A stretch of DNA of 64,000 bases from Agapetus fuscipes (Eukaryota > Arthropoda > Insecta > Trichoptera > Glossosomatidae). This document shows, piece after piece, positions 39,924 through 49,609 of this stretch; position 1 is the stretch's first letter; each line of letters starts with the position of its first letter. The notes under the pieces were generated by a model. The model worked only from the letters and a program-made list of their open reading frames with translations. It was not told the DNA's origin and did not search any database. The stretch spans positions 19,100,342 through 19,164,341 of the forward strand of contig OX637335.1 in NCBI GenBank assembly GCA_951799405.1, read 5' to 3'. The position numbers and the translations under genes were made by a program.

Positions 39924-39965
39924 CACGACCGGTTTCGCAAATAACCCGTTTGCATCTTCAGGTGG
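39924..39965 (-). ncRNA. hammerhead-ribozyme-like motif, best formed in the window
   Basis: On the minus strand: stem I CAC paired with GTG, core CTGAAGA, stem II GCAAA/TTTGC (5 perfect pairs, 7-base loop CGGGTTA), GAAA, self-complementary stem III ACCGGT, then C, so the cleavage triplet is GTC, the preferred one. It follows an L2-like fragment and faces a degenerate inverted copy at 39975-40030. No larger element boundary is clear. Confidence 0.65.
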
Positions 39966-39974
39966 CTTTTGTAA

Positions 39975-40030
39975 TCACTTGGCCACTTGAAGATGAAAAC
40001 GGATTGTTAGAAAAACTGGTCGTTCAATTC
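39975..40030 (+). ncRNA. degenerate inverted partner of the 39.9 kb motif
   Basis: 'CCACTTGAAGATGAAAACGG' ... 'AGAAAAACTGGTCGTTC' parallels the minus-strand motif. The first core base is changed (TTGAAGA) and stem II is broken, so inactivity is expected. The two make an inverted pair like the C1 hairpin. Confidence 0.45.
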
Positions 40031-40712
40031 AACAAAATCACAGTAATCTCAAACAAAGTTGTTTTTATTGTTTACCTTTTAAGATGAATGATTACAAAGT
40101 GAATGCCTCTACAATCAATATATTTTATTTAATATTTTTGTAATACATACAAAGTGTGTGTATGCATTTAAGAAAAATTTAAAATATTTAAATTTATTTG
40201 TAGCTAAAATTGCAGCTGATATATCAACATAGATTAAAGATTACTCACTTCGTATTGCTTTGTGATAGATTAAAAAGGTAAAAACCAAACAATGGAGAAT
40301 GTAATACATAATTTGAAAAACTGTTTTTAGCAACAAAAACTTAACTAGAGTTTTTTGTTTTGCTAGCGAATCAAAAGCTAAAATTTCTCTTTTCTCAGCC
40401 AGTGGTGGTGAGCTGCACTATACTTAGCCGGTGTTTCTAAATTGAATTATGGTGTGCAAAATATACTCCTGAAAACTTGGCAGAATATTGTGAAGTAATT
40501 TCAGAGCATAACGCCGACGAATAAAGCTTCACTCAGTGTAATAGAGAAGCTTTTAAATTTGTTGCGATGGTTAAAGAATGAAGTATGGTGGATAATCTCA
40601 AGGTAAAGGAAAATATTTAAGAGTGTTTAAATAAATAATAAATCCATATCTTTCATCAGATATGAAATCATCAGAAATCCATATCTTTCATCACATATGT
40701 ATTATAATTTAG

Positions 40713-40999
40713 TGATTTTAAAAATGTAATTTGTCATGTATGTTCCTTGACTTATAGGTTGGTATGCGGCTGACCACCCATACTGTGAAAAAATGGTTCA
40801 CTTTGCCAATGTCACCCCTGTCTCAGGGAAGGACGGCAAGAGTTGCAGGGCTTATGTTCATTTGAGATGAGTTCTTATAATGTAGGTCCACATGTGGCAT
40901 GTGTTAGCGCGAAATTATACATGTCTGCTTATGGGAATGCATTTGATGTAAATCTTAAATGGTATATATCCTTGCAGCTTAGATTAGATTATGTTAGAT
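40713..40999 (+). repeat. RTE 3' UTR remnant plus complete GATTA tail
   Basis: It starts within the 3' UTR ('AGTGATTTTAAAAATGTAAT'), identical to 34475-34500, and continues through the whole tail to 'CTTAGATTAGATTATGTTAG'. A 5'-truncated RTE insertion cut upstream of the tail. Confidence 0.85.
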
Positions 41000-41004
41000 T
41001 AGAT

Positions 41005-41152
41005 ACTTATCCTCACTTTAACTGAAGTGGTTGGCGAAAAAGCAGCCCCCTTACCTGTAAAAATAAATAGGTTCTACTCGCCATATGCGAAACCCTTCGA
41101 GGATAACGCAGTAAAAAGTTGCACTTTATGTGTAGATTAGTTGCGCTTGTGT
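41005..41152 (+). mobile_element. SINE1 3' part
   Basis: 'TTAACTGAAGTGGTTGGCG', 'CCCCTTACCTGTAAAAATAA', 'CTCGCCATATGCGAAACCCT' and 'GCACTTTATGTGTAGATTAG'. It directly follows an RTE tail. Confidence 0.7.
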
Positions 41153-41335
41153 TAGATACTGCATATGATTTCATGTTCAACGATAATAGCCAAACAAAAA
41201 GTTTACCAACTTAAATATAAATTTCACTAAATGAAAAACTATAAATTTTAGCATCTTTAGAGTGTCTCAAAATATTACACAAAAAATAATAAAATTGCAA
41301 ATATATAACATATTTAAATTTATGGATCATAGCTT

Positions 41336-41494
41336 ATTACCTTCCAGCAGGTACATGTAAGTTCACGCTTACACATGCTGCATGTGTACGTACAAAATAA
41401 ACCATGCAAATCCTGCCACTGTTCCCTGAAACCGGGGTGGAATTGACAAAAGTGAATCATGGTGATCAGGCTCATACCAACCTATAAGTCAAGG
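41336..41494 (-). repeat. RTE 3'-tail repeat, truncated
   Basis: Minus strand: 'CCTTGACTTATAGGTTGGTA', 'CACCCCGGTTTCAGGGAAC' and 'GCATGTGTAAGCGTGAAC'. Confidence 0.75.
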
Positions 41495-41599
41495 CAGAGC
41501 ATCTCTATAAATATAATATCCGAAAAGTTGTATTACCTAACTGCCCAGTAATAATAATTGAAAATATGTCAGATGACCGCAATTCCAGCTAAAGCCTAT

Positions 41600-41770
41600 T
41601 CTTACCCCGTATTCTTTGAAGGAGTTGCAGGTGATAGTTTAAAGTTATTTATGTGTACAGTTAAGGAGCCGGCCTAGCGCCAACCACTTCAGTTGAAGTG
41701 GGAATTTCCGAGGAGGTTTGCGCTCATTTCTTGTGAACGAGTTTTGAAAAACCTTGCCGGTAGTCGGTGT
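41600..41770 (-). mobile_element. SINE1 body, decayed
   Basis: The minus strand has 'CACCGACTACCGGCAAGG', 'CACTTCAACTGAAGTGGTTG' and 'GCGCTAGGCCGGCTCC'. Confidence 0.6.
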
Positions 41771-41819
41771 TATGGCTGAGGGTGTAAGTCGCTTTTCTTG
41801 ACTAGCATTTTTTTATAAC

Positions 41820-41912
41820 GCTGGTTTGAATCGACCTTGGTTCAATAGATGCCATTGCACGCACACAAGCTTCTGCATTCGCACGAAGACAACCGGCCAG
41901 GCAAAATAGTAA
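41820..41912 (+). repeat. dispersed repeat shared with 59.5 kb
   Basis: 'CGACCTTGGTTCAATAGATG', 'CCATTGCACGC' and 'CCGGCCAGGCAAAATAG' recur as 'TGACCTTGGTTCAACAGGTG' and 'TGGCCAGGCAAAATAGG' at 59490-59590. Unknown class. Confidence 0.4.
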
Positions 41913-42225
41913 AACGTGTGCGTTGCATTCCTCTTCATAAATCTATTTAATAAAATAATCTCACAAGAAAGAACTCAAAGGAATTATGAAATCATTTCAA
42001 TCAACACCAACGATTTGTTGTTTCGACTATACCATGACACAAACAACAAAACCCCGTATATTTTAAATACTTTATTGTTCTGCATACTAAATTGTATTAC
42101 ACCGTCGTAATGTTTTCATTTTCTCCACGACTGAGTTGCTTAAGCGTTCCATTAACTGCTTTCATTGTTTTCCGAACGAGTGCAAGTCTGTTCGCTTAGT
42201 AGTGCGGGCCAGTGTGGTCGTCACA

Positions 42226-43037
42226 TGAGTGCTTGTTTGTCCTATCTCTCCAACAGAGGTTATTTCACATGTACACTTAGTTCTTGTTTGCCGTATAGAC
42301 CATTAAGCTAATTTTACATGAGCAATGTTTGCATGTGTGCTGGAAAACGGAAATTGATTTTAAAAATATTTAAAACAACTCTCGCATTATTGAGTTTTAC
42401 GTTTTTTCTTCGCTCAGATTGTCTAGAATGTGATTCTTAAGACAACTGCATTAAAAAGTCATATTTGACAAAATTGGTCTATAAGGCGAACAAGAACTGG
42501 AGGAAGCGAATAGTTGTATGTGCAATGGACCAATGTGACTTATCGTCGCCTCAGTGCTTGTTTGTCTTATGCCGACAAAAGGTAATATCACATGAGTATT
42601 GTTTATATGTGTAATGGACCAATGTGACTTAAAGTAACCTCAGTGCGTGTTTGTCTTATGTACATCAGAGGTAATTTAATATGAAAAACGTCTGTACGTA
42701 TGTTGGACCAATGTGTCTTATGAAAACTGGAAATTGTTTTTACAAATATTACAAAAAACTCCCACATTACGTATTGTACGTTTGTTCCTCAGCACAGATT
42801 GTGTAGAATATAATTTTTCAGACAACTCCTTTTAAAAGTCATCTTTGAATAAAAAGGTAGATAAGCCAAGCAAGAACTGGGAGGACCGTACGGAAACTGG
42901 AAATTGATTTTAAAAATATTAAAAAAAAACTCTCTTGTATAATCGTGTTGTAAGTTTTTTTCTTAGCTCAGATTGTGATTTTTAAGGCAATTTCATTGAA
43001 AGGTCACCATCGAATCAAATGGTAGATAAGTCAAACA
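42226..43037 (+). mobile_element. cluster of nested and tandem MITEs, AGTGCTTGTTTG family
   Basis: At least four copies: an outer one starting 42226 and resuming near 42504; a complete inner one at 42277-42503 (ends 'TTAGTTCTTGTTTGCCGTAT' and 'TAAGGCGAACAAGAACTG'); a partial at 42552-42637; a complete one at 42638-42882; and a 5'-cut one at 42890-43037. The inner copy is closest to the MITE in body A (18200-18450). Confidence 0.8.
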
Positions 43038-43254
43038 AGCACTGGACGGACGTGTTGTGTTATGGCTTACTAGCTTATATTGCCTCCTATAGAAATGGGG
43101 AGCTCGACCACCGTGCTAACAATCTTGATTCTTTCCGTGGTACACATGTATAATATTTTGGTACATTTAAACAGGGTTTTGTAATGAATATTTTCCAAGT
43201 TCAAACCCCTTTTGTCATGTATGCGTCATTTAAACAAAAAATCAGATTTTTTGC

Positions 43255-43325
43255 CTCCCCAGATTTCAGAGACTAAAGAGGGCTAAGACACTTTTTAAAG
43301 TGCAACAGAGGTGATAATGATTTAG
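43255..43325 (-). repeat. short SINE2-like fragment
   Basis: 'TCAGAGACTAAAGAGGGCTA' and 'AGACACTTTTTAAAGTGCAA' match 8025-8070. Position within the parent element unclear. Confidence 0.35.
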
Positions 43326-43454
43326 CGTATGATGTCTTGATCCTTTGTAACAGGGCTCTTAGCTGTGCAGTGCTGAATTGGCTTTGTTTATCATCCCACT
43401 CCGTTCTCCAACCTTAATCTGGCTCTTCTCCTTCCGTGAATAATAATTAAATAA

Positions 43455-43530
43455 ATAAATCAGTTACTACAAATAATATGACTTGACATCCATAGATGTC
43501 AAGTCATATTATTTGTAGTAACTGATTTAT
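43455..43530. repeat. perfect 36-bp hairpin
   Basis: Arms 43455-43490 ('ATAAATCAGTTACTACAAAT' ... 'GACTTGACATC') and 43495-43530 are exact reverse complements around a CATA loop. It is AT-rich and unlike the C1 hairpin. A tiny fold-back element or a recent inverted duplication. Confidence 0.75.
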
Positions 43531-43559
43531 CCGGTATTAACCGTAAAAGCAGCAGAAAG

Positions 43560-43938
43560 AAGAAAAATTGACGCTTTTGAAATGTGGTGCTGGAGGCGCA
43601 TGCTTCGAATCCCATGGACGGCTAGACGCACCAATGAGTCCATTCGTCGGGAGCTGCGTTTGGATGGCTTGACTCTGGCCAACATGTGTACACGCCGTAT
43701 TCTTCAGTTCTTCGGACACGTTGTCCGTGGCAATGAGGATAGCCTGGAACGACTGGTTGTGATCGGTAACTTGGAGGGGAAGAGAGGAAGAGGTAGATCC
43801 CCCACACGATGGACCGATCAAGTGAAGACAGCAGCAGGCACCTCGGTAGTTGGAGCGTTGCGGGCAGCGCAGTCGAGGGAGAGCTGGAGAAGATTGGTTG
43901 CTTCCACAAGGGTCACAACCCTCAGTAATGAGGAATAG
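43560..43938 (+). pseudogene. LINE C-terminal fragment (RTE/BovB-like)
   Basis: A frame of about 118 codons reads 'AFEMWCWRRMLRIPWTARRT' (the piece before ATG 43582 is in frame), 'NESIRRELRLDGLTLANMC', 'RRILQFFGHVVRGNEDSLER', 'GKRGRGRSPTRWTDQVKTAA', 'ESWRRLVASTR' and a stop. This is the standard C-terminal region of RTE/BovB-type LINE proteins after the RT. The RT core is absent. Different family from the 11 kb element. The frame is open, but the 5' truncation makes it a dead copy. Confidence 0.8.
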
Positions 43939-44039
43939 GATTAAGAAGAAGAGAACCGTATCTGCCCAGCCCATTCCAGTCTGAGTAGTCTTGTATAGAT
44001 TGATAATGGTATAGTTTCAGCATTAAAAAAATTACAGAT

Positions 44040-44235
44040 TCATCATAATCATCATAAGCTCGATAGCCTTGGGTGGGCGTTGGCTGAATCCAGGATTCCT
44101 TTCCATTCTCACTGGTCCATCGTTTTTGTTATCCAAGCACGTATGTTGGCCTTCACAGTATTTGAGTTGACACCTTCCATCCATCGAAATATTAACTTTC
44201 CTGGGCTGGAAGTCTCATCACTACAGTAATTCTTA
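44040..44235 (-). pseudogene. LINE C-terminal fragment with (ATG)n-like 3' end
   Basis: The minus strand reads 'FRWMEGVNSNTVKANIRAWI', a stop, 'EWKGILDSANAHPRLSSL', then 'ATGATGATTATGATG'. The DxxxWKGILESAxxHPRLSSL-type ending is a LINE C-terminus. Interrupted by a stop. Confidence 0.55.
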
Positions 44236-44256
44236 CCTACCAAATTTTAGTAATAT

Positions 44257-45810
44257 TTGTATGAAAACCTCTCAATAAAAGATGGTCGAAGTAAACACCT
44301 TATTAGACTGACAAAGTATGTATACAAAGAAAGTGTGAAAGGAAAAAGAAGGAAGGGACGACCGAGAAAAGTATGGAGTGATCAGATTGAGGAGATTGTG
44401 AAAGAATGGGATATACAAAGTGAGCGTAAAAGAAGAAAATGCATGAAAAAGGTGATGGATTATAGACCTGTGTCAAATCTGCCATTCTTGTCGAAGGTGC
44501 TGGAGCGGATTGTCTTGCGGCGGTTGGTATCCTATCTGGATGCAAGCGGCTTAATGCCTAAGAGGCAGTCTGCATACCGGAAATATCACTCAACAGAAAC
44601 CGGTATGCTCATGCTTGTATCGGATATGATATCAGCTGTGGAGTGTGGTAATCTAGCCTTACTGGCGCTTCTTGATATGAGTGCGGCCTTTGACACAGTA
44701 AGTCACCCAATTCTTATTGAGAGATTGGAGGTGTCATTTGGTTTGACCGGAGGGGCTTTGGCGTGGTTTTCTTCCTATCTGGTGGAGCGCAGACAGGCGG
44801 TGCGTATTTGTGATAGTGTTTCACCTACCTACTCGCTGTCTTCCGGGGTCCCACAGGGCTCTGTGCTGGGTCCGATCCTTTTCATATTGTATACTGCTGA
44901 GATTGAGAGTATTGTTGAAAAATGGGGCCTCATCGCACACTCATATGCAGATGACTGGCAAATATACTCTCATTCTCGGCCAGACATGGCTGAGGACCTC
45001 AGTTGCAGGGTCTCTGGGTGTATCGCGGAGGTCGGTGGGTGGATGAGGAACAATGGCCTAATCTTAAACATGGATAAGACGGAGATACTCTGGGCAGCCA
45101 CATCGAGGCGTGACCACCTTCTGGTGAATAGAGTACCACTCTCCATTGGAGGTAAGCTAATCCAGCCTTCTGATTCGGTAAGACTTCTAGGAGTCTTACT
45201 GGATCGTAACCTGACACTGGATAGGCAAATAGATGCCACAATAGCTTCTTCTTTTTTTTCGCTTCGCCAAATAAAGGCAATAAGAAAATGTCTGCCGTCA
45301 GATGCGGTTAAGACCCTGGTGAGTGCGTTTGTGATGTCTCGGATTGACTATTGCTCGACGCTTTATAGTGGTCAGCCGAAGAAACAGTTTAATCGCTTTC
45401 AATCTGTGTTGAATTCGGCAGCAAGACTCATATTCGGGATTCCCAAATTCGCTCACATCACCCCGCTGTTAAAAAAACTTCATTGGCTTCGTTTCCCGGA
45501 GAGGGTGGTCTTCCGTGTTTGTTTAATGGTATATAAAGCCATCAATGGCTTGGCCCCACCTTATCTGGCTGATATGATTTCACCTGTTGAAATGGGTGTT
45601 AGGAGGCAGACACTCAGATCTGCGGGTGATGGAGTAGTCAATTTGGTTCAGCCGCGCCGTCAGATTCGTACAAACTTCGGAGACCGCGCTTTCCGTGTTG
45701 CGGGGCCGGTGGAGTGGAACAGACTGCCACCCGGAGTGAAGAACTCCAAATCTGTGGGTGTATTTCGAGGAGCACTCAAGGCACACTTGTTTAGAAAGTC
45801 TTATCCATGA
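44257..45810 (+). CDS. chimeric frame: RTE C-terminal piece fused to L2-like reverse transcriptase
   Basis: 517 codons. Residues about 17-68 are an RTE-type C-terminal piece ('SVKGKRRKGRPRKVWSDQIE', 'EIVKEWDIQSERKRRKCMKK'). At residue 68 the frame passes without a stop into an L2/CR1-like RT: 'YRPVSNLPFLSKVLERIV', 'LLDMSAAFDTVSHPIL' (about 138-153, catalytic Asp), 'SSGVPQGSVLGPILF' (about 196-210), 'HSYADDWQIY' (YADD at 230-233) and 'NMDKTEILWAA'. It continues with 'LHWLRFPERVVFRVCLMVYK', 'AINGLAPPYLADMISP' and 'RAFRVAGPVEWNRLPPGVK', then stops. The fusion arises from insertion of the L2-like element after ATGGAT. RT catalytic residues are present; the L2 endonuclease is lost by 5' truncation. 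I infer an accidental fusion, not a selected gene. Confidence 0.9.
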   Translation: MYENLSIKDGRSKHLIRLTKYVYKESVKGKRRKGRPRKVWSDQIEEIVKEWDIQSERKRRKCMKKVMDYRPVSNLPFLSKVLERIVLRRLVSYLDASGLMPKRQSAYRKYHSTETGMLMLVSDMISAVECGNLALLALLDMSAAFDTVSHPILIERLEVSFGLTGGALAWFSSYLVERRQAVRICDSVSPTYSLSSGVPQGSVLGPILFILYTAEIESIVEKWGLIAHSYADDWQIYSHSRPDMAEDLSCRVSGCIAEVGGWMRNNGLILNMDKTEILWAATSRRDHLLVNRVPLSIGGKLIQPSDSVRLLGVLLDRNLTLDRQIDATIASSFFSLRQIKAIRKCLPSDAVKTLVSAFVMSRIDYCSTLYSGQPKKQFNRFQSVLNSAARLIFGIPKFAHITPLLKKLHWLRFPERVVFRVCLMVYKAINGLAPPYLADMISPVEMGVRRQTLRSAGDGVVNLVQPRRQIRTNFGDRAFRVAGPVEWNRLPPGVKNSKSVGVFRGALKAHLFRKSYP

Positions 45811-46012
45811 TCGGAGAGGGCCCTTGAGGTGTGACACACACAAAAACGGCGCTCTCTTATCATGTGTAATTTAAAATAAATCAGCCTGTTATTATTATTA
45901 TTATGGATATGAATGAATTGAAGGAGGTATGTAAGGATAGGAAAAAATGGAGGCAACTCTGCAGAGGCTCTGGCCACCCCTAGCGGAATGGCGACAGAGT
46001 TACAGTTACAGT
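44295..46012 (+). mobile_element. RTE-like 3' end fragment (host of the L2-like insertion)
   Basis: The left part at 44295-44460 encodes GRPRKVWSDQIEEIVKEW and so on. The right part at 45903-46012 encodes 'MDMNELKEVCKDRKKWRQLC' and 'RGSGHP', then TAG. The short 3' end 'CGGAATGGCGACAGAGTTAC' ends in AGTTAC repeats. It belongs with the 11.2-14.6 kb subfamily (GTGHP, then TAG, then GGAACGGCGGCAGG). Confidence 0.85.
44461..45902 (+). mobile_element. 5'-truncated L2-like LINE inserted in an RTE copy
   Basis: Flanked by ATGGAT at 44455-44460 and 45903-45908, a 6-bp target-site duplication. It comprises RT to C-terminus, then a 3' UTR with 'CCCTTGAGGTGTGACACACA', 'CAAAAACGGCGCTCTC' and 'AATAAATCAGCCTG', then (ATT)n. 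The interrupted RTE frame resumes exactly after the second ATGGAT. Confidence 0.92.
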
Positions 46013-46845
46013 AGTCTTCATACAAATATTCCCGATATTCGGTAGATAAAAATTACCGTGGTGACGAGACTTCCAGCCCCGGTCTCCTTCGGCTTTGTGG
46101 TGATGAGAGTATTAGGCGCTTAATGAAGTTTGCGTCATCCATTCTAATTATATGACGTAATACAAAATACAGATCCATTCATTTGGATTTCGGTTCACGT
46201 GGCACCCCTCGCCCAGACATTGTAAACCGAAGCACGCCAAGTCTTTTTTGCCTGAAACGCTCACGCTGAAATGTTTTCTTCGCACGAATTACATTTTACT
46301 TTCAATAAATAACAGCGTGTCCTCTCTCCAGCCACCAGAGAAATGCTTTAAAGCAAAATTCACACACGAGAATTCACACTCAAAGTATAAAACATATAAA
46401 ATCAAGCATTTCTTCCAAAAACTTATAAACACTGAAACGCTCACAAGAGACGTTATTAAAGTTTCTATACATCATTTAGTCAACGCTGGGGGTGAGTTTC
46501 AACATTAAGTTTTTTCTTGAAGTATTGTATCGAGTGAACCCTAAATAATCGTCCCCAGTCCTCTGCATGCCTATAAATTGGAAATTACAACGGTATAGTG
46601 ATTTTTAAACTACTGAAAAAGCAGCATTGTTTGCAGGCTACTGAAATTTATTTAATGTTTTGTGAGTGTTACGTTAACGTTACTAAAGCACTTGAATGCA
46701 AATAAATCAACAAAGGAAATACATTTTTTCAAATGAGATTGTTTCTATAAATGTTTATAAAGTAACCCAACAATTTTGTAGGTTAAACGTGAACAATGCA
46801 TGTTAGAATACATCTAAGAAAATACATTGATATACATATTGAATA
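46013..46845. other. no recognised gene
   Basis: 46030-46140 is GC-richer ('GACGAGACTTCCAGCCCCGG', and 'GACTTCCAGCCC' also occurs inverted at 44200-44215). The frame 46248-46508 (86 codons, K/N/T-rich) shows no motif. Confidence 0.35.
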
Positions 46846-46850
46846 ATTTC

Positions 46851-47055
46851 ATGATTCTTCTTCTTCTTCTTGTGCCACTTCTAACGAAGATCGGCGATTA
46901 TCATGGCTATTTTGATTTTTGATGCTGCGGCTCGAAACAGGGACTTGGTGCTTCTGCCGAACCACTGTCACAGGTTCTTCAGCCACGATGCCCTTCGGCG
47001 TCCCTGAGATCTTCTCCCCTCAATCTTACCCTGAATGATAAGATGAAGGAGACGT
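46851..47055 (-). pseudogene. LINE C-terminal fragment with (GAA)n 3' end
   Basis: The minus strand encodes 'GKIEGRRSQGRRRASWLKNL', a stop, 'QWFGRSTKSLFRAAASKIKI' and 'AMIIADLR', then 'GTGGCACAAGAAGAAGAAG'. The same fragment lies at 61543-61735. A familiar LINE ending (R..GRR..SWLKNLR.W.....LF.AA.SK..IA.MIANL.). Contains a stop. Confidence 0.65.
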
Positions 47056-47204
47056 ATATTTCATGATTGCATTGTATGAAAGGAAACCGTTACCTAGTTT
47101 GGGTTGCTTTTTTGTCTTCTAATAACGCTGTACTTATTTTTTTTTTATCTTTAATGTGCTTCACATTTTGAATATCTTGGTTAAAATATAACATCTTACT
47201 CTTT

Positions 47205-47262
47205 TTCTTATTTCAGATCTGATATCTGTTCATTGCGGAACTCCCTCCTGTGACGCAAAAGA
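47205..47262. repeat. dispersed repeat shared with 33.15 kb
   Basis: 'GATCTGATATCTGTTCATTG', 'CGGAACTCCCTCCTGTGACG' and 'CAAAAGACCAGTTGTTTTTC' match 33123-33175. Confidence 0.45.
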
Positions 47263-47397
47263 CCAGTTGTTTTTCCCAATGTTTTGGGGTGTCAATTTTA
47301 CTTCATCTGGCGATGTCCTTAGTGTCATGCATGTTTCTAATTTTTTATTTTGTATTATCAAAATAATTTATTAATATGAAGTAAAATTAAAATGACA

Positions 47398-47530
47398 TAA
47401 ACGCAAGTAAGCTACACATATCATGTTACTTCTTATCGCTGATTGAGTCACATGTGGCGATCGGGACTTATTTATTTTTATAGGTTTGGAGGACGGTCTT
47501 ACGCCAGCCCCTTCAGGGGTTATCCTGTTT
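47398..47530 (-). mobile_element. SINE1 3' part
   Basis: The minus strand has 'GGCTGGCGTAAGACCGTCC' ... 'AAATAAATAAGTCCCGATCG', 'CCACATGTGACTCAATC' and 'TAACATGATATGTGTAGCTT'. Confidence 0.6.
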
Positions 47531-47534
47531 ATTT

Positions 47535-49275
47535 TACATACAAAAAGTACTGGCTACATCTTACACTGAAAATGATTTAGAAGGTTTATTATGGTTATCA
47601 ATTAAAATATAAATTATAAATTCTAGGGCACTTTTGCATTGGATTCTGCGTCAATATGTGAGTATATGTGTCTAGCTCAGTAGTATAGTTTCCACTTAAT
47701 ACCATTGAATTATACTGAACAAGTTTGGCATCCACTAATGCCTTTCCCCACCCTTGAAGTGGGTCTCCCTTCGGTTTAATTAGTTACCCTCAGGTACTCA
47801 TAGCTACCCTCAGAAGCAAAGGCTCTGTGAAGGTTATACTCTCTGAAAAGCTCGAAGGAGGTTAATATCGACTGAAATGAGGACTCCAAATGAGTAAATT
47901 AGGCCATGCGAATACGTTGCGGAAAAGTCACAAAGCTCTTCTATTTAAAAAAGCATGCAAATCAGGTCGCTAGATGTAAAAATTAATCAAAAAAGAGCCT
48001 TGAAAGTAAAAAATATGATTTACTTTTATTATTGATGATTATTTTTTACCGAATTCAACAAATCTTTTTGTTTATAATTTCGATTAAATATTTCTGTACT
48101 CAATTTAAATATATTCAAAGTGTATGTATTTGAGTAAAATTACTGGACGTTATTAATTATTTACGATTGTATCATCGTAAAAACCTATTTATTGTCAAAG
48201 CCAAGGGTTTGTTCTTTCGCCATCAGTTTTACTTGAAGTGGGTATAGCCACTACCACCTATAGATGGCGTTGGTATAGCTCAGCTGTGCTCTCAATTTTT
48301 GTGACTCACTTTTGTGTTGCTTTTGATATAAATGTCTAAATGGTAAATATTTTTTTGTTACTCTTGGTGGGGATCAATTCTTAATTCGCTAACAAATTAC
48401 AAAAATCAATACTTTATTATTTTATTATTCATTTAATTTATTATTCGCTATACTAGAGAATCTTAGCTTTGTTTTACCAAATAATCCATCTTCTTATTGT
48501 GTCGTTCTCATATAGTATAATCTAATTATTTATAAATATTGTCCGAGAATCATAAAAGAACAGTAAGTACAATAAATATAAAATAAACACTGCAACAAAG
48601 CTATATTTAAAAAAAATCAAGGTTTCAAATTGCTTAAGAGTTTCTTTGTAATATAAGACAAAAAAAGAAGATATAAAACGGATATTTTCTAGAACAGCTT
48701 TTCAAAATTAATGCTACAATATTACGGGTGCAATTCTGTAAAGTTTAAGCGATATTTTTAAAGCGCCAGTCTTTACTATCGCTGCGAAGATTTTCCTAGA
48801 AATTTACACCGAAGCATAAAAGAAATCTTCATCCAGTATGGGGGAACTTTTCCAGGAAATGACACTCTTTCTTGAACAAGAAACATGGCTGAAATTTTGC
48901 GCACAAACTGCATATTCTGCAACGCTTTGGGTAACTGATGGCGCCAGAAAAAGAAGGCTGAAATATTGCATTCGTGTAAATCAAAGCTCTGAAAGAGGTC
49001 GCTTTCTTTTTTCCCTTTTGGTTCAGCGAATATCATAATATACGCATTCATGGACAGTGTTTCTTTTAATTTGATATTTTTGTTCTCTCAGAATCATTAT
49101 AAAGGTGTTTGCACTTGTACACTTTACAGTTTAAAAAAAAAAACGTGTAAAGACTTCATTTTTACGTGACATGAACATTTATTTTACCTTTGATTCATAC
49201 AAATTTGATGAATGGTAAATGAAATTATCGAAAACACAGCATTATTTTACCAAAGATGATTTTAACTTTGTTATG
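47535..49275. other. AT-rich stretch with no recognised gene
   Basis: Overlapping opposed frames at 48776-49051 and 48838-49038 occupy a GC-richer patch; neither has a known motif. No repeat delimited. Confidence 0.4.
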
Positions 49276-49278
49276 TAC

Positions 49279-49526
49279 TATAATCTATAATCTAAGTTGC
49301 AAGGATATATTCATTCAAAGCTCTCAGATGTATGCCCACAAACAAACACGTGTAGTTCGCGCTTACAAATGCTGATTGTGTACTTACAAATAAAATCCAA
49401 ACCTCAAATGAACATAAGCCCTGCAACTCTTGCCGACATTCCCTGAAACAGGGGTGACATTGGCAAAGTGAACCATTTTTTACAGTATGGGTGGTCAGCC
49501 TCATACCAACCTATAAGTCAAGGAAT
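49279..49526 (-). repeat. RTE 3'-tail repeat, TATAGAT-ended subtype, full length
   Basis: Nearly identical to the tail of the dated insertion at 17120-17367, including 'CATACATCTGAGAGCTTTGA' on the minus strand. A young copy. No clear target duplication around it. Confidence 0.85.
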
Positions 49527-49609
49527 AATTATGTACGATTGTTGTAAAATGTTCAATATTTGATAACTGATTGATTTGATAACAAACAACTGAAATGAAG
49601 AATAAGTGA

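Noticed and set aside
44303..45280. Antisense frames across the L2-like RT
   Set aside because: The sense frame has all RT motifs; the antisense ones have none.
44257..45810. A functional host fusion gene
   Set aside because: The fusion point is exactly a target-site duplication of a transposon insertion, and the interrupted RTE frame resumes on the far side.
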